Positions 13,955-25,922 of a stretch of 64,000 bases of DNA are shown here, piece by piece (the stretch's first letter is position 1; every line of letters starts with the position of its first letter). The notes below the pieces were generated by a model. It did no database searches, was not told the DNA's origin, and was given only the letters and a program-made list of their open reading frames with translations. A program made the translations under genes and the position numbers. Origin of the DNA: Chionoecetes opilio (lineage: Eukaryota > Arthropoda > Malacostraca > Decapoda > Majidae); the NCBI GenBank assembly GCA_016584305.1, contig JACEEZ010022505.1:54807-118806 (forward strand), in the 5' to 3' direction.

Positions 13955-15061
13955 AAAAAGAGAAAAAGGGTTTTTTTATTTTTAAAAGGTTTATTTTCAA
14001 TTTTTAAATTTTCCCCAAAAGGACCCTTTTTATGTAAACCGTTTTTTATTCGATTGTTATAAAAAAAATTATGTTTTTTTATTTTTTTTCCATTTTGCTT
14101 TTCCCAATTTAAAAAATTAAAACCTTTTTTTTTTGAAAATTTGATTAAGTTTTAATTACTTTTGGTTTTAATTAAAAATGGGTTTTTTTTTTTAAAAAAA
14201 TTTTGAAGGGTTTTTCATATTTTTTTTTAAAAATTTTTTTTGTTTTCAAGTATTTTAACCATTTTAAAACCCATAAGTTCTTTTTAATTATTACCCTTTA
14301 TGGGAATTTCCTTGCCCACTTTTTAATTAAAACCCCCTTTTTAAATTTTTTCCCCTTTGGCTTCCCCCCTTCTTAAGCATTTTAAAAAAGGAGGATTTTG
14401 GTTAACGGATATTGAGGCAAAAGGTTTTTTCTGTCCCATTTTTTAAAAGTAGTTTTATTATCATTTCCCCCCAAAAACCCCTAAAATTTGGTTTTTAAAA
14501 AAGAAAAAGGGAAACCGGATAAAAAACTTTTTCCCCCCCAAATTAAATTTCCCCTTTTTTAAAATAAGCCCCAAAAGTTTTAACACCCAAAAGCTAAAAT
14601 AAAGGGGGGTTTATTTATGGTTTTTCCCCCGGATAAGCAACGGTTGGAAGTTTTAGTAAACCCTTCCCTTTTGAATTATAAAAAATTTTCACACAAAACC
14701 CAAAAAGTACAAAAATTTACAAAATTTTTTATAAATTTTTTCCTAAAAATTAAATCATTTTTTTAAGAATAAAAATAGTAAAACTTTTAACTTTGAAAAA
14801 AGGGGTTAAGGAAAAATTTTGCAACGTTTTAATGGGTTTTTTGTAAACTTTTAGCTTTATTTTTATATATACAAGAAATTTTTTATTTTAAAAAATATTC
14901 AAAAAACCCAAAAAAATTGTTGGGGTTTTTTCCAAATGTTTTTGGGGTTATTTTCGGGGAATAATGCCTTAATTTTCCCCTACAAATTGAAGTATAAATC
15001 CTTTTTTAGAAAAATTTTGCCCCTTTTAAGTAGTTTTAAATTAAATTAAGTAAAAAATTAG
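13955..15061 (+). repeat. Shortened, strongly degraded satellite monomers
   Basis: Satellite landmarks are still present in order (aagg-type starts, ttgaagg or ttgcaacg, ataaacccat-like and tacaaatt-like blocks) but closer together. Monomer starts fall near 13,955, 14,165, 14,388, 14,592, 14,795 and 15,062, spacings of about 210, 223, 204, 203 and 267 bp. Four monomers are thus 40-60 bp short. The deletions do not look identical from copy to copy. Neighbouring monomers on both sides return to about 265 bp. Either the consensus has dropped bases where reads disagree, or this is a truly decayed island. I favour the first because smearing is worst here. Confidence 0.75.
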
Positions 15062-15508
15062 AAAAATAAAGGGGTTTAATTTATTGTGATAAAAGTAATT
15101 GCAAGCGTTTTTTTTCATATTTTTCTTGAAAAATTGTAGCTTTATTGTTATAACAAGAAAGTTTACTTACCAAAATTGCTATTAAAACCCAAAAAAGTGG
15201 TTTTTTTCAAGGGATTTTGGGTTTTTTTATCGGGGTTTAATTCTTTTTTTCCTACAAAAAAATTTTTTGAAAGAAATTATAAAAATTCCTCTTTTTAAAA
15301 AAATAAGATTAAGTTTTATACCTTAAATTAAATTTTTTTAAGCTTTAAAAGGGGAGAAATCAAAGTTTTTTTAATTTATTTGTAAAACCCCCCAAAAATT
15401 GGCAAGGTTTTTATTATTTTCTAATTCTAGCCTAAATTTTTGAAGCGTTAAAATTTTTTTAAAAAATTTCATTGTAGGTTTTAAAGCTTTTAAAGGGAAA
15501 TAAATTTA

Positions 15509-15550
<42 letters not shown>

Positions 15551-15559
15551 TAAAAAAAA
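15062..15559 (+). repeat. Irregular satellite stretch with an anomalous segment
   Basis: One recognisable monomer starts near 15,062. In the next monomer the distance from the ttgcaag landmark (about 15,393) to the aaatgtagtg landmark (about 15,557) is about 164 bp, against about 88 bp in clean copies. The extra bases begin near 15,415 with sequence that does not match the monomer (tctaattctagcctaaat and following) and end in the T/A tract at 15,509-15,545. I see no gene or transposon ends here. A bad join between read segments would explain it, as would a small real insertion. Confidence 0.6.
15509..15545. repeat. T(11)A(26) homopolymer tract
   Basis: Eleven T followed directly by 26 A form the longest homopolymer in the window, in place of the middle of a satellite monomer. 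There is no target-site duplication, gene body or polyadenylation signal that would make it the tail of a retroposed element. It could be low-complexity padding in the consensus or a true A tract. Confidence 0.7.
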
Positions 15560-18500
15560 AATGTAGTGTTTTTAATGATTTTGGGATTTATCGGTGATTA
15601 AAGCTTTTTTCCCCTACAAATTAAAAGCTAAAACCCTTTTTTTTAGAATAATTTCCCCACCTAAAAAGTAGCTTACATTACTTTAAGCTAAAAAAAGAAG
15701 ATAAGAGGTTATTTATTGGTGAAAAACCCTGTATTTTTCAAGCGTTTTTATAGTTTCTTGAAAAACTGTGCGTTTTTGGGTTATTTTATAAAAAGGGGTT
15801 AAGTTTTAAAACCTTATCATATTGCTAAAAACCCCAAAAATGTAGTTTTTTTAAATGTTTTTATTTATTTTATCAGTGATATAAAAGCTATTTTCCTACA
15901 AATTAAAGTATAGAATCCTCTTTTTAGAAAAATTTGCCCCTTTTGTGGGTTTAAAATTTATTTTAAAAGCTATTAAAGAGAAGATTTAAAGAGGTTTTTT
16001 TATTTTTAAAATAAAAACGGAAATTTTGCAAGCTTTTTTTCAAAAGTTTTTTCCCTAAATTTGTAGGGGTTTTTTGTATATATACATTAGTGTTCCCCAA
16101 TAATATTCCCTAAAAAAACCCAAAAATTTTGTAGGGGTTTTTTTTTAAATGATTTTTAGGTATTTATCGGTGGATATAAAAGCTGTTTTTTTAAAAAATT
16201 GAAGTAAAACAATCCTTTTTTTAAAATAATTTGCCCTTTAATTTATTTTACTTTAAACATTAAGCTAATAAATAGAAGAGTAAGAGGTTATTTATTTGAT
16301 TAAACTGAAAATTTTTGGCAAGCGTTTTTCATATTTTTCTTGAAAAACTGTAGGTTTTTGTTTATAAAAGGATTTTTTTATTTATTATATTGCAAATTTT
16401 AAACCCAAAAAAATTGTAGTTTTTAAAAGGATTTTAGTTTTTTTATCAGTGTTTAATATAGCTTTTTTTCCCTTTAAAAAATTAAAGTATAAATCCTCTT
16501 TTTAGAAAATTTGACCTATTATTTAGTTTAAAATTATTTTAAGCTATTAAAGAAAAAAGTAAGAGGATATTTATTGGAAAATAACGGTATATTGCAAGCT
16601 TTTTTTCATATTTTTCTTCTAAAACTGTGGGTTTTATTGTTTAATACATGTATTTTTACCATCATTTTGCTATAAACCCATAAAAATGAAAGTTTTTTTA
16701 ATGATTTTTGGGAAATTTATCGGTGATAATAGCTTTTTTCCCCCTACAAATTGAAGTTTTACAATCCTTTTTTTAAAAATAATTTGCACCTATAAGTAGT
16801 TTTACATTATTTTTAAGTTTAAAAAAATGGGAAGAGTAAGGGGTTTTTTTATTTGTTTATAACTGTATTTTTGCAAGGGGTTTTTTCAAGTTTTTTGGGA
16901 AATGTAGCTTTAATTGTAAAAGAAAATAGTTTTTTAATTTTTCATATTGCTAAAAAAACCCATAAAATGTAGGTTTTCAATGATTTTATTTTAGTTATCA
17001 AAATATATAGTTTTTTCCCTACAAATTAAGTAAAAATTTCCTCTTTTTAGAAAATTTGCACCTATTATTTAAGTTTAAATTATTTTAAAAGCTTTTTAAG
17101 GGAAAGAGAAAAGAGGTTTTTTTATTGGGATTAACGGTAATTTTTGGAAAAGCTTTTTTCCCATGGGTTTCTTCAAAACCCGTAGCTTTTATTTTTATAT
17201 ATCATGGTTTTACCTAATTTAATTCTATAAAAAAATAAAATGTAGTTTTTTTTTAAAAAAATATTAGGATTTACCCGGTGTATATAGCTTTTTTGCCTAA
17301 AAATTAAAGGGTTTTAAAATCCTTTTTTTAGAAAAATTTGAAAACCTTATAAGTAGCCTAAAATTAAACTTTAAGCTAAAAATAAAAAGTAAAAAAGGTT
17401 ATTTTTTGTATAACGGAAATATTGCAAGGTTTTTCATATTTTTCCTTGAAACTGAAAGCGTTATTTTTATATATAGGGGGGTATTTTTACTTCATTTTGG
17501 GCAAATAAACCCATAAAATGTAGTTTTTTAAATGATTTTGTTAGGTTATAAAGGAATATAGCTATTTTCCTACAAAGGAAGTATCAATCCTTTTTTTTTG
17601 AATAATTTGCCCCAATGGTAGCTTACTTTACTTTTAAGCTTTTAAATAAAAGATTTAGGAGGTTATTTACCCGTGATATAAGGTATTTTGGGCCAAGCTT
17701 TTTTTTCATATTTCTTGTAAACTGTAGCGTTTAGGGGGATATATCCCAAGTGTTTTACTTTAAATATTGCAAAAAACCCCAAAAATGTTTTTTTTTTTAA
17801 GGGAAAATTAGGTATTTTTCGAATAATAGCTTTTTTTCCTACAAATTGAAGTATACAACCCTTTTTTTTTAGAAAAATTTTCCCCTAAAAAAGTCCCTTA
17901 CTTACTTTAAAGAAATTTAAAAAAGAAAAAAGGGAAGGTTTTTTATTGTGATAAAAAACCTGTATATTGCAAGCTTTTTTCATAGTTTTGTAAACTGTAG
18001 CTTTATTGTATATTACAAGTTTTTTACTTATCATATTGCTTAAAACCCAAAAAATGTAGTGTTTTCAATGATTTTAGTTGTTATCATGATATATACCCTT
18101 ATTTTTCCTACAAATTAAAGTTTTAAAAAAACCCCTTTTTTTGAATAATTTGCACAATTAGTAGTTTAAATTTATTTTAAAAGCTATTAAAGAGAAGAGT
18201 AAGAGGTTATTTATTGTGTAAAACGGTAATTGAAAGGGCTTTTTTTCCTAGTTTTTTTTAAAAACCCTGTAGGGGTTTTTGGTATTTTAACATGTATTTT
18301 TTACCAAATCATATTGTTTAATAAACCCAAAAAAATTTTTTAGGTTTTTAAGATTTTAGGTATTTAATCGGTGAAATAAGTTTTTTTCCTAAAAAATTAA
18401 AGTATAAACCCCTTTTTTTAGAAAAAATTTGCCCCAAGTAGTTTACATTACTTTAAGCTAAAAAAATAGAAGATAAGGGGTTATTTATTGTGATATAACT

Positions 18501-19192
18501 GTATATTGCAAGCGTTTTTTCCTATTTTTCTTGTAAATTTGTAGCGTTATTTTTATAAATACAAGTATTTTTAATTATCATTTTGCTAAAAAACCCCTAA
18601 AAATTTTTAGTTTTTTTCCAATGATTTTATTTTATTTATCAGTGTATTATAGCTATTTCCCTACAAATTAAAGTATGGGAATCCTTCTTAAAAATAATTT
18701 CCCACCTTTTAGTAGCTTAATTATTTTAAGAAAATTAAAAAAGAAGAGAAAGGGGTTTAAAATTTTATTGTGTTTATAAGGGTATTTTTGGCAACCCGTT
18801 TTTAAAGTTTTTTTCAAAAACGGGTAGCGTTTTTGTAATATACAAGTTTTTTTAAACCTATCATATTGCTAAAAACCCAAAAAATGTAGTGTTTTTAATG
18901 ATATTGGGTTTTTATTTATCGGTGATATTTTAGTTTTTTCCTCCAAAAAATTTGGGAAGTTTTACAACCCCTTTTTTTGAAAAATTTTCCCACCTAAAAG
19001 TAGCACATTACATTAAGCTAATAAATAAAAATTTAAGGGGTTATTATTGTGATTTTAAACCGATATTGCAAGCGTTTTCAAAATTTTTCTTTTAAACTGT
19101 AGCTTTTATTGTATATATACAATAGTTTTACTTTCATTTTTGCTAAAACCCATAAAATGTAGTGTTTTCAATGATTTTAGCTATTTTAACAG
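15560..19192 (+). repeat. 262-bp satellite array, about 14 monomers
   Basis: Tandem 262-bp monomers resume in phase (aatgtagtgtttttaatgatt at the left edge) and run without interruption to spacer 1. Quality is intermediate. Several monomers carry the tail 'aaattattttaagctattaaagagaag' (near 15,950, 16,520, 17,060 and 18,170), the subtype seen cleanly at 21,711 and 37,476. The last monomer before the spacer carries the 'ttttagctatt' class of junction variant found upstream of most other spacers. Confidence 0.92.
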
Positions 19193-20040
19193 GGGAAGAG
19201 TTTTTTTTTTTTCTACAAATTGAAGTATATGCCTTTTATCTGTACTAAATAGTTTTTTATTTTTGCAAAAAACTAATTTTAAAAAATTTAATACCAAAAA
19301 AAATATGTATTTATAAAGAAATTTAGATACCCTTTTTAAATCTTAAAAACAAAGTTTTTTCAATTTATTTTAATTTTATTTTTGAAAGGCTAAATAATTT
19401 TTCCAAAAATTTTAAAAATTTTAAAGCACTCTTCCCAAAACCCCAAATATTTAACAATGTTATAAAGCTAAAAATATGTATTTTTCATGAAATTTGGGTT
19501 TACATTTTTTAAAAATTTTTAAAAAAACATGGGTTTTTTCAATTTTTTTTAATGTTTTTTTAAAAAGCCTAAAAAATGTCAAATTTTTGAAAATTTTTCC
19601 CAGAACTTTTACACAATTTAAAATTTTTACAATATTATGAGGTTTAAAAAATATGTTTTTCAAAAATTTTATGTAAAATTTTATTCTTAAAAAAAAAAAA
19701 TTTTTTCAAGGTTTTAATTGTATTTTATAAAGGGGGCAAAAAAAAAATTGTCAAAAATTGCCCAATTTTCAGCCCTTTCTTTGAAAAGAGAAATTCAAAA
19801 TTTGGAATTATGTTTTTTTTTTTTGTTAAAAATTTAAAACCTTTTTTTAAAACTACTGAAAGCAAAAAAATGGGAAATTTTAAAAAGACTTAATTGTGGA
19901 AAAATTTTTAATTATACGTTTTTTTCCTAGTTTTTTTTTAAAAATTGGGGTTTTTATACATTAAATAGAAGGTTTTACCTGATGTGATAATGTTTTACCC
20001 TAAAAAATGTTTCCCTTTTCAAAAATTTTAGCTAGTTACG
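19193..20040 (+). repeat. Composite spacer 1 (three ~156-bp subrepeats, hairpin, diverged monomer)
   Basis: The monomer breaks at the gtga position (here ggggaagag, then a T run and ttctacaaattgaagtat). Sequence unrelated to the 262-bp unit follows. It holds three damaged copies of the second repeat, recognised by atatgtattt...atgaaattt, beginning near 19,291, 19,466 and 19,640. The hairpin segment lies at 19,731-19,778. Its tail contains agaaattcaaaatttggaat, then a diverged monomer (ttttttaaaaattgggg..., acctgatgtgataatg) leads back to ttttagctagttacggtgat at 20,040. A 67-codon minus-strand open frame at 19,460-19,663 is a by-product of this repeat, not a gene. Confidence 0.85.
19731..19778. 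other. Hairpin at the end of spacer 1 subrepeats (damaged)
   Basis: Left arm agggggcaaaaa... and right arm ...cagccct flank a centre resembling ttgtcaaaaattg. Compared with the clean copies at 43,863 and 61,855 the arms are partly corrupted, so pairing is only partial in this read of the sequence. Confidence 0.55.
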
Positions 20041-21300
20041 GTGATATATAGCTTTTTTCCCTAAAATTTTTGAAGTATACAATCCTTTTTTTAGAAAAAT
20101 TTGGCCCCTTATAAGAAAGCAAAACATTACATTAAGCTAAAAAAAATGAAGAGTAAGGGGGTTATTTATGTGATAAAAAAAAAAACCCGGAAATTTTTTG
20201 AAAAGCTTTTTTTCATAGTTTCTTGAAAACTGTAGCGTTTTTGAAATTTTATAAAAGAAATTTTTTACTTTTTATTTTGCTAAAAACCCCCAAAAAAAAT
20301 TTAGTGTTTTAAAGGGTTTTTGCTAGTTATCTGTGTTTAAATAGTTTGTTTTCCTACAAATTGAAGTATAAAATCCTTTTTTTTAGAATAATTTGCACCT
20401 ATAAGTAGCTAACATTACATTAAGCTATTAAATAGAAGAGTAAGAGGTTATTTATTGTGATATAACGGTATATTGCAAGCGTTTTTCATAGTTTCTTGTA
20501 AACTGTAGCGTTATTGTATATATACAAGTAGTTTTACTTATCCTAATGCTATAAACCCATAAAATGTAGTGTTTTCAATGATATTAGCTATTTATCGATG
20601 ATATATAGCTGTTTTCCTACAAATTGAGGTATACAATCCATTTTTTAGAATAATTTGCAACTATAAGTAGCTTACATTGCATTAAGCTAATAAATAGAAA
20701 AGTAAGAGGTTATTTATTGTGGTATAACGGTATATTGCAAGCGTTTTTCATAGTTTCTTGTAAACTGTAGCGTTATTGTATATATACAAGTAGCTTTACT
20801 TATCATATTGCTATAAACCCATAGAAGGTAGTGTTTTCAATGATATTAGCTATTTATCGGTGATATATAGCTGTTTTCCTACAAATTGATGTATAAAATT
20901 CTGTTTTTTAGAATAATTTGCACCTATAAGTAGCTTACATTACATTAAGCTATTAAATAGAAGAGTAGGAGGTTATTTATTATAATATAACGGTATATTG
21001 CAAGCATTTTTCATAGTTTCTTGTAAACTGTAGCGTTATTGTATATATACAAGTAGTTTTACTTATCATATTGCTATAAACCCATAAAATGTAGTGTTTT
21101 CAATGATATTAGCTATTTATCGGTGATATATAGCTGTTTTCCTACAAATTGAAGTATAGAATCCTCTTTTTAGAATAATTTGCACCTATAAGTAGCTTAC
21201 ATTACATTAAGCTAATAAATAGAAGAGTAAGAGGTTATTTATTGTGATATAACGGTATATTGCAAGCGTTTTTCATAGTTTCTTGTAAACTGTAGCGTTA

Positions 21301-21314
21301 TTGTATATATACAA
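21301..21314. repeat. 14-bp palindrome of the monomer
   Basis: ttgtatatatacaa is its own reverse complement. It is conserved in nearly all clean monomers, with a common ttgtatatatacatg variant, and sits near offset 74-87. Short dyads of this kind are common in satellites and could bind a dimeric protein or form a cruciform. Nothing here shows that it does. Confidence 0.85.
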
Positions 21315-21454
21315 GTAGTTTTACTTATCCTAATGCTATAAACCCATAAAATGTAGTGTTTTCAATGATATTAGGTATTTATCGGTGATATATAGCTGTT
21401 TTCCTACAAATTGAAGTATACAATCCTTTTTTTAGAATAATTTGCACCTATAAG

Positions 21455-21476
21455 TAGCTTACATTACATTAAGCTA
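21455..21476. repeat. 7-bp inverted repeat, 8-nt loop, in the monomer
   Basis: tagctta, then cattacat, then taagcta: the two arms are exact reverse complements. It is intact in most clean monomers. A recurrent variant (taaattatattaagctatta) weakens one arm, which argues against strict selection on the structure. Confidence 0.8.
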
Positions 21477-22537
21477 ATAAATAGAAGAGTAAGAGGTTAT
21501 TTATTGTGATATAACTGTATATTGCAAGCGTTTTTCATAGTTTCTTGTAAACTGTAGCGTTATTGTATATATACAAGTAGCTTTACTTATCATATTGCTA
21601 TAAACCCATGAAATGTAGTGTTTTCAATGATTTTAGTTAGTTATCAGTGATATATAGCTATTTTCCTACAGATTGAAGTATAGAATCCTCTTTTTAGAAT
21701 AATTTGCACCTATTAGTAGCTTAAATTATATTAAGCTATTAAAGAGAAGAGTAAGAGGTTATTTATTGTGATATAACGGTATATTGCAAGCGTTTTTCAT
21801 AGTTTCTTCTAAACTGTAGCGTTATTGTATATATACATGTAGTTTTACCTATCATATTGCTATAAACCCATAAAATGTAGTGTTTTTAATGATATTAGGT
21901 ATTTATCGGTGATATATAGCTGTTTTCCTACAAATTGAAGTATACAATCCTTTTTTTAGAATAATTTGCACCTATAAGTAGCTTACATTACATTAAGCTA
22001 ATAAGTAGAAGAGTAAGAGGTTATTTATTGTGATATAACGGTATATTGCAAGCGTTTTTAATAGTTTCTTGTAAACTGTAGCGTTATTGTATATATACAA
22101 GTAGCTTTACTTATCATATTGCTATAAACCCATAGAAGGTAGTGTTTTCCATGATATTAGCTATTTATCGGTGATATATAGCTGTTTTCCTACAAATTGA
22201 AGTATAAAATTCTTTTTTTAGAATAATTTGCACCTATAAGTAGCTTACATTACATTAAGCTATTAAATAGAAGAGTAGGAGGTTATTTATTGTGATATAA
22301 CGGTATATTGCAAGCATTTTTCATAGTTTCTTGTAAACTGTAGCGTTATTGTATATATACATGTAGTTTTACTTATCATATTGCTATAAACCCATAAAAT
22401 GTAGTGTTTTCAATGATATTAGGTATTTATCGGTGATATATAGCTGTTTTCCTACAAATTGAAGTATACAATCCTTTTTTTAGAATAATTTGCACCTATA
22501 AGTAGCTTACATTACATTAAGCTATTAAATAGAAGAG

Positions 22538-24109
22538 TAAGAGGTTATTTATTGTGATATAATGGTATATTGCAAGCGTTTTTGATAGTTTTATGTAAAC
22601 TGTAGCGTTATTGTATATATACAAGTAGTTTTACTTATCATATTGCTATAAACCCATAAAATGTAGTGTTTTCAATGATATTAGGTATTTATCGGTGATA
22701 TATAGCTGTTTTCCTACAAATTGAAGTATACAATCATTTTTTTAGAATAATTTGCCCCTATAAGTAGCTTAAATTACATTAAGCTAATAAGTAGAAGAGT
22801 AAGAGGTTATTTATTGTGATATAACGGTATATTGCAAGCGTTTTTAATAGTTTCTTGTAAACTGTAGCGTTATTGTATATATACAAGTAGTTTTACTTAT
22901 TATATTGCTATAAACCCATAAAATGTAGTGTTTTCAATGATTTTAGCTAGTTATCAGTGATATATAGCTGTTTTCCTACAAATTGAAGTATAAAATCTTT
23001 TTTTTTGAATAATTTGCACCTATAAGTAGTTTACATTACATTAAGCTATTACATAGAAGAATAAAAGGTAATTTATTGTGATATAAACGTATATTGCAAG
23101 CGTTTTTCATAGTTTCTTGTAAACTGTAGCTTTATTGTATATATACAAGTAGTTTTACTTATCCTAATGCTATAAACCCATAAAATGTAGTGTTTTCAAT
23201 TATATTAGCTATTTATCGGTGATATATAGCTGTTTTCCTACAAATTGAAGTATAAAATCCTCTTTTTCGAATAATTTGCACCTATAAGTAGTTTACATTA
23301 CATTAAGCTATTAAATAGAAGAGTAAGAGGTTATTTATTGTGATATAATGGTATATTGCAAGCGTTTTTGATAGTTTTATGTAAACTGTAGCGTTATTGT
23401 ATATATACAAGTAGTTTTACTTATCATATTGCTATAAACCCATAAAATGTAGTGTTTTCAATGATATTAGCTAGTTATCTGTGATATATAGCTGTTTTCC
23501 TATTTATTGAAGTATAAAATCCTCTTTTTCGAATAATTTGCACCTATAAGTAGCTTACATTACATTAAGCTATTAAATAGAAGAGTAAGAGGTTATTTAA
23601 TGTGATATAACGGTATATTGCAAGCGTTTTTCATAGTTTTTTCTAAACTGTAGCGTTATTGTATATATACAAGTAGTTTTACTTATTATATTGCTATAAA
23701 CCCATAAAATGTAGTGTTTTCAATGATTTTAGCTAGTTATCTGTGATATATAACTGTTTTCCTACAAATTGAAGTATAAAATCCTTTTTTTAGAATAATT
23801 TGCACCTATAAGTAGCTAACATTACATTAAGCTATTAAATAGAAGAGTAAGATATTATTTATTGTGATATAACGGTATATTGCAAGCGTTTTTCATAGTT
23901 TCTTGTAAACTGTAGCGTTATTGTATATATACAAGTAGTTTTACTTATCCTAATGCTATAAACCCATATAATGTAGTGTTTTCAATTATATTAGCTATTT
24001 ATCGGTGATATATAGCTGTTTTCCTACAAATTGAAGTATAAAATCCTCTTTTTCGAATAATTTGCACCTATAAGTAGCTTACATTACATTAAACTATTAA
24101 ATAGAGGAG
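22538..24109 (+). repeat. Local higher-order repeat: two 786-bp trimers
   Basis: Monomers 22538, 22800 and 23062 match monomers 23324, 23586 and 23848 in rare variants, in the same order. The first of each trio has taatggtat plus tttttgatagttttatg, seen in no other clean monomer. The second has ttatattgct plus ttttagctagttatc. The third has cctaatgct plus ttcaattatattagc plus ctctttttcgaat. The period is exactly 3 x 262. The second half of the first monomer differs between trios (tacaatcattt versus aaaatcctctttttcg), so a crossover or conversion boundary lies inside it. Confidence 0.8.
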
Positions 24110-25153
24110 TAAGAGGTTATTTATTGTGATATAACGGTATATTGCAAGCGTTTTTCATAGTTTCTTGTAAACCGTAGCGTTTTTGTATATATACAAGTAG
24201 TTTTACTTATCATATTGCTATAAAACTATAAAATGTAGTGTTTTCAATGATATTAGCTATTTATCGGTGATATATAGCTGTTTTCCTACATATTGAAGTA
24301 TAAAATCCTCTTTTTAGAATAATTTGCACCTATAAGTAGCTTACATTACATTAGCTATTAAATAGAAAATAAGAGGTTATTTATTGTGATATAACGGTAT
24401 ATTGCAAGCGTTTTTCATAGTTTGTTCTAAACTGTAGCGTTATTGTATATATACAAGTAGTTTTACTTACTATATTGCTATAAATCCATAAAATGTAGTG
24501 TTTTCAATGATTTTAGCTAATTATCAGTGATATATAGCTGTTTTCCTACAAATTGAAGTATAAAATCCTCTTTTTAGAATAATTTGCACCTATAAGTAGC
24601 TTACATTACATTAAGCTATTAAATAGAAGAGTAAGAGGTTATTTATTGTGATATAACGGTATATTGCAAGCGTTTTCATAGTTTCTTGTAAACTGTAGCG
24701 TTATTGTATATGTACAAGTAGTTTTACTTATCATATTGCTATAAACCCATAAAATGTAGTGTTTTCAATGATATTAGCTATTTATCGGTGATATATAGCT
24801 GTTTTCCTACAAATTGAAGTATACAATCCTATTTTTGAATAATTTGCACCAATAAGTAGCTTACATTACATTAAGCTAATAAATAGAAGAGTAAGAGGTT
24901 ATTTATTGTGATATAACGGTATATTGCAAGCGTTTTTCATAGTTTAATGTAAACTGTAGCGTTATTGTATATATACAAGTAGTTTTACTTATCCTATTGC
25001 TATAAACCCATAAAATGTAGTGTTTTCAATGATATTAGCTATTTATCGGTGATATATAGCTGTTTTCCTACAAATTGAAGTATAAAATCCTCTTTTTAGA
25101 ATAATTTGCACCTATAAGTAGCTTACATTACATTAAGCTAATAAATAAAAGAG
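24110..25153 (+). repeat. First copy of a multi-monomer duplication (partner 25,923-26,957)
   Basis: Four consecutive monomers share rare variants with four monomers about 1.8 kb (7 monomers) downstream: tacatattgaag (24110 and 25923), tttgttctaaactg with ttactatattgctataaatc (24370 and 26179), tacaatcctatttttgaat with gcaccaataag (24632 and 26434), and tttaatgtaaactg with ttatcctattgct (24892 and 26696). The order is the same, so this is a segmental duplication inside the array. Confidence 0.8.
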
Positions 25154-25922
25154 TAAGAGGTTATTTATTGTGATATAACGGTATATTGCAAGCGTTTTTC
25201 ATAGTTTCTTCTAACTGTAGCGTTATTGTTATATTACAAGTAGTTTTACTTATTATATTGCTATAAACCCATAAAATGTAGTGTTTTCAATGATTTTATC
25301 TAGTTATCTGTGATATATAGCTGTTTTCCTACAAATTGAAGTATAAAATCCTTTTTTAGAATAATTTGCACCTATAAGTAGCTAACATTACATTAAGCTA
25401 TTAAATAGAAGAGTAAGAGGTTATTTATTGTGATATAACGGTATATTGCAAGCGTTTTTCATAGTTTCTTGTAAACTGTAGCGTTATTGTATATATACAA
25501 GTAGCTTTACTTATCATATTGCTATAAACCCATAGAAGGTAGTGTTTTCAATGATATTGCTATTTATCGGTGATATATAGCTTTTTCCTACAAATTGATG
25601 TATAAATTTTTTTTTTTTAGATATATGCACCTATAAGTAGCTTACATTACATTAAGCTATTAATAGAAGATAGGAGGTTTTTATTATAATATAACGGTAT
25701 ATTGCAAGCATTTTTCATAGTTTTCTTGTAAACTGTAGCGTTATTGTATATATACAAGTAGTTTTACTTATCATATTGCTATAACCCATAAAATGTATGT
25801 TGTCAATGATATTAGGTTTATCGGTGATATATAGTGTTTTCCTACAATTGAAGTATACAATCTTTTTTAGAATAATTTGCACCTATAAGTAGCTTACATT
25901 ACATTAGCTAATAAATGAAGAG

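Larger units (their letters stand above)
21228..21489 (+). repeat. Reference 262-bp satellite monomer
   Basis: This clean copy is used as the standard: 262 bp, 71 G+C (27%). Landmarks by offset: taagaggtta 1-10, cggtatattgcaagcg near 26-41, actgtagcg about 62-70, ataaacccat 111-120, gttttcaatg 131-140, tcggtg 155-160 (the spacer breakpoint), cctacaaattgaag about 176-189, gcacctataagtag 217-230. It contains a 14-bp perfect palindrome (21,301-21,314) and a 7-bp inverted repeat with an 8-nt loop (21,455-21,476). Stop codons occur in every frame. I see no CENP-B box-like sequence. The monomer matches no satellite family that I can name from memory. Confidence 0.95.

Noticed and set aside
15509..15545. 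Poly(A) tail of a retroposed element
   Set aside because: No element body precedes it, no target-site duplication is visible, and it sits in a badly resolved stretch.
20441..25670. CRISPR-like regular repetition
   Set aside because: The repeat is continuous tandem DNA with a 262-bp period. There are no short direct repeats separated by unique spacers and no cas genes.
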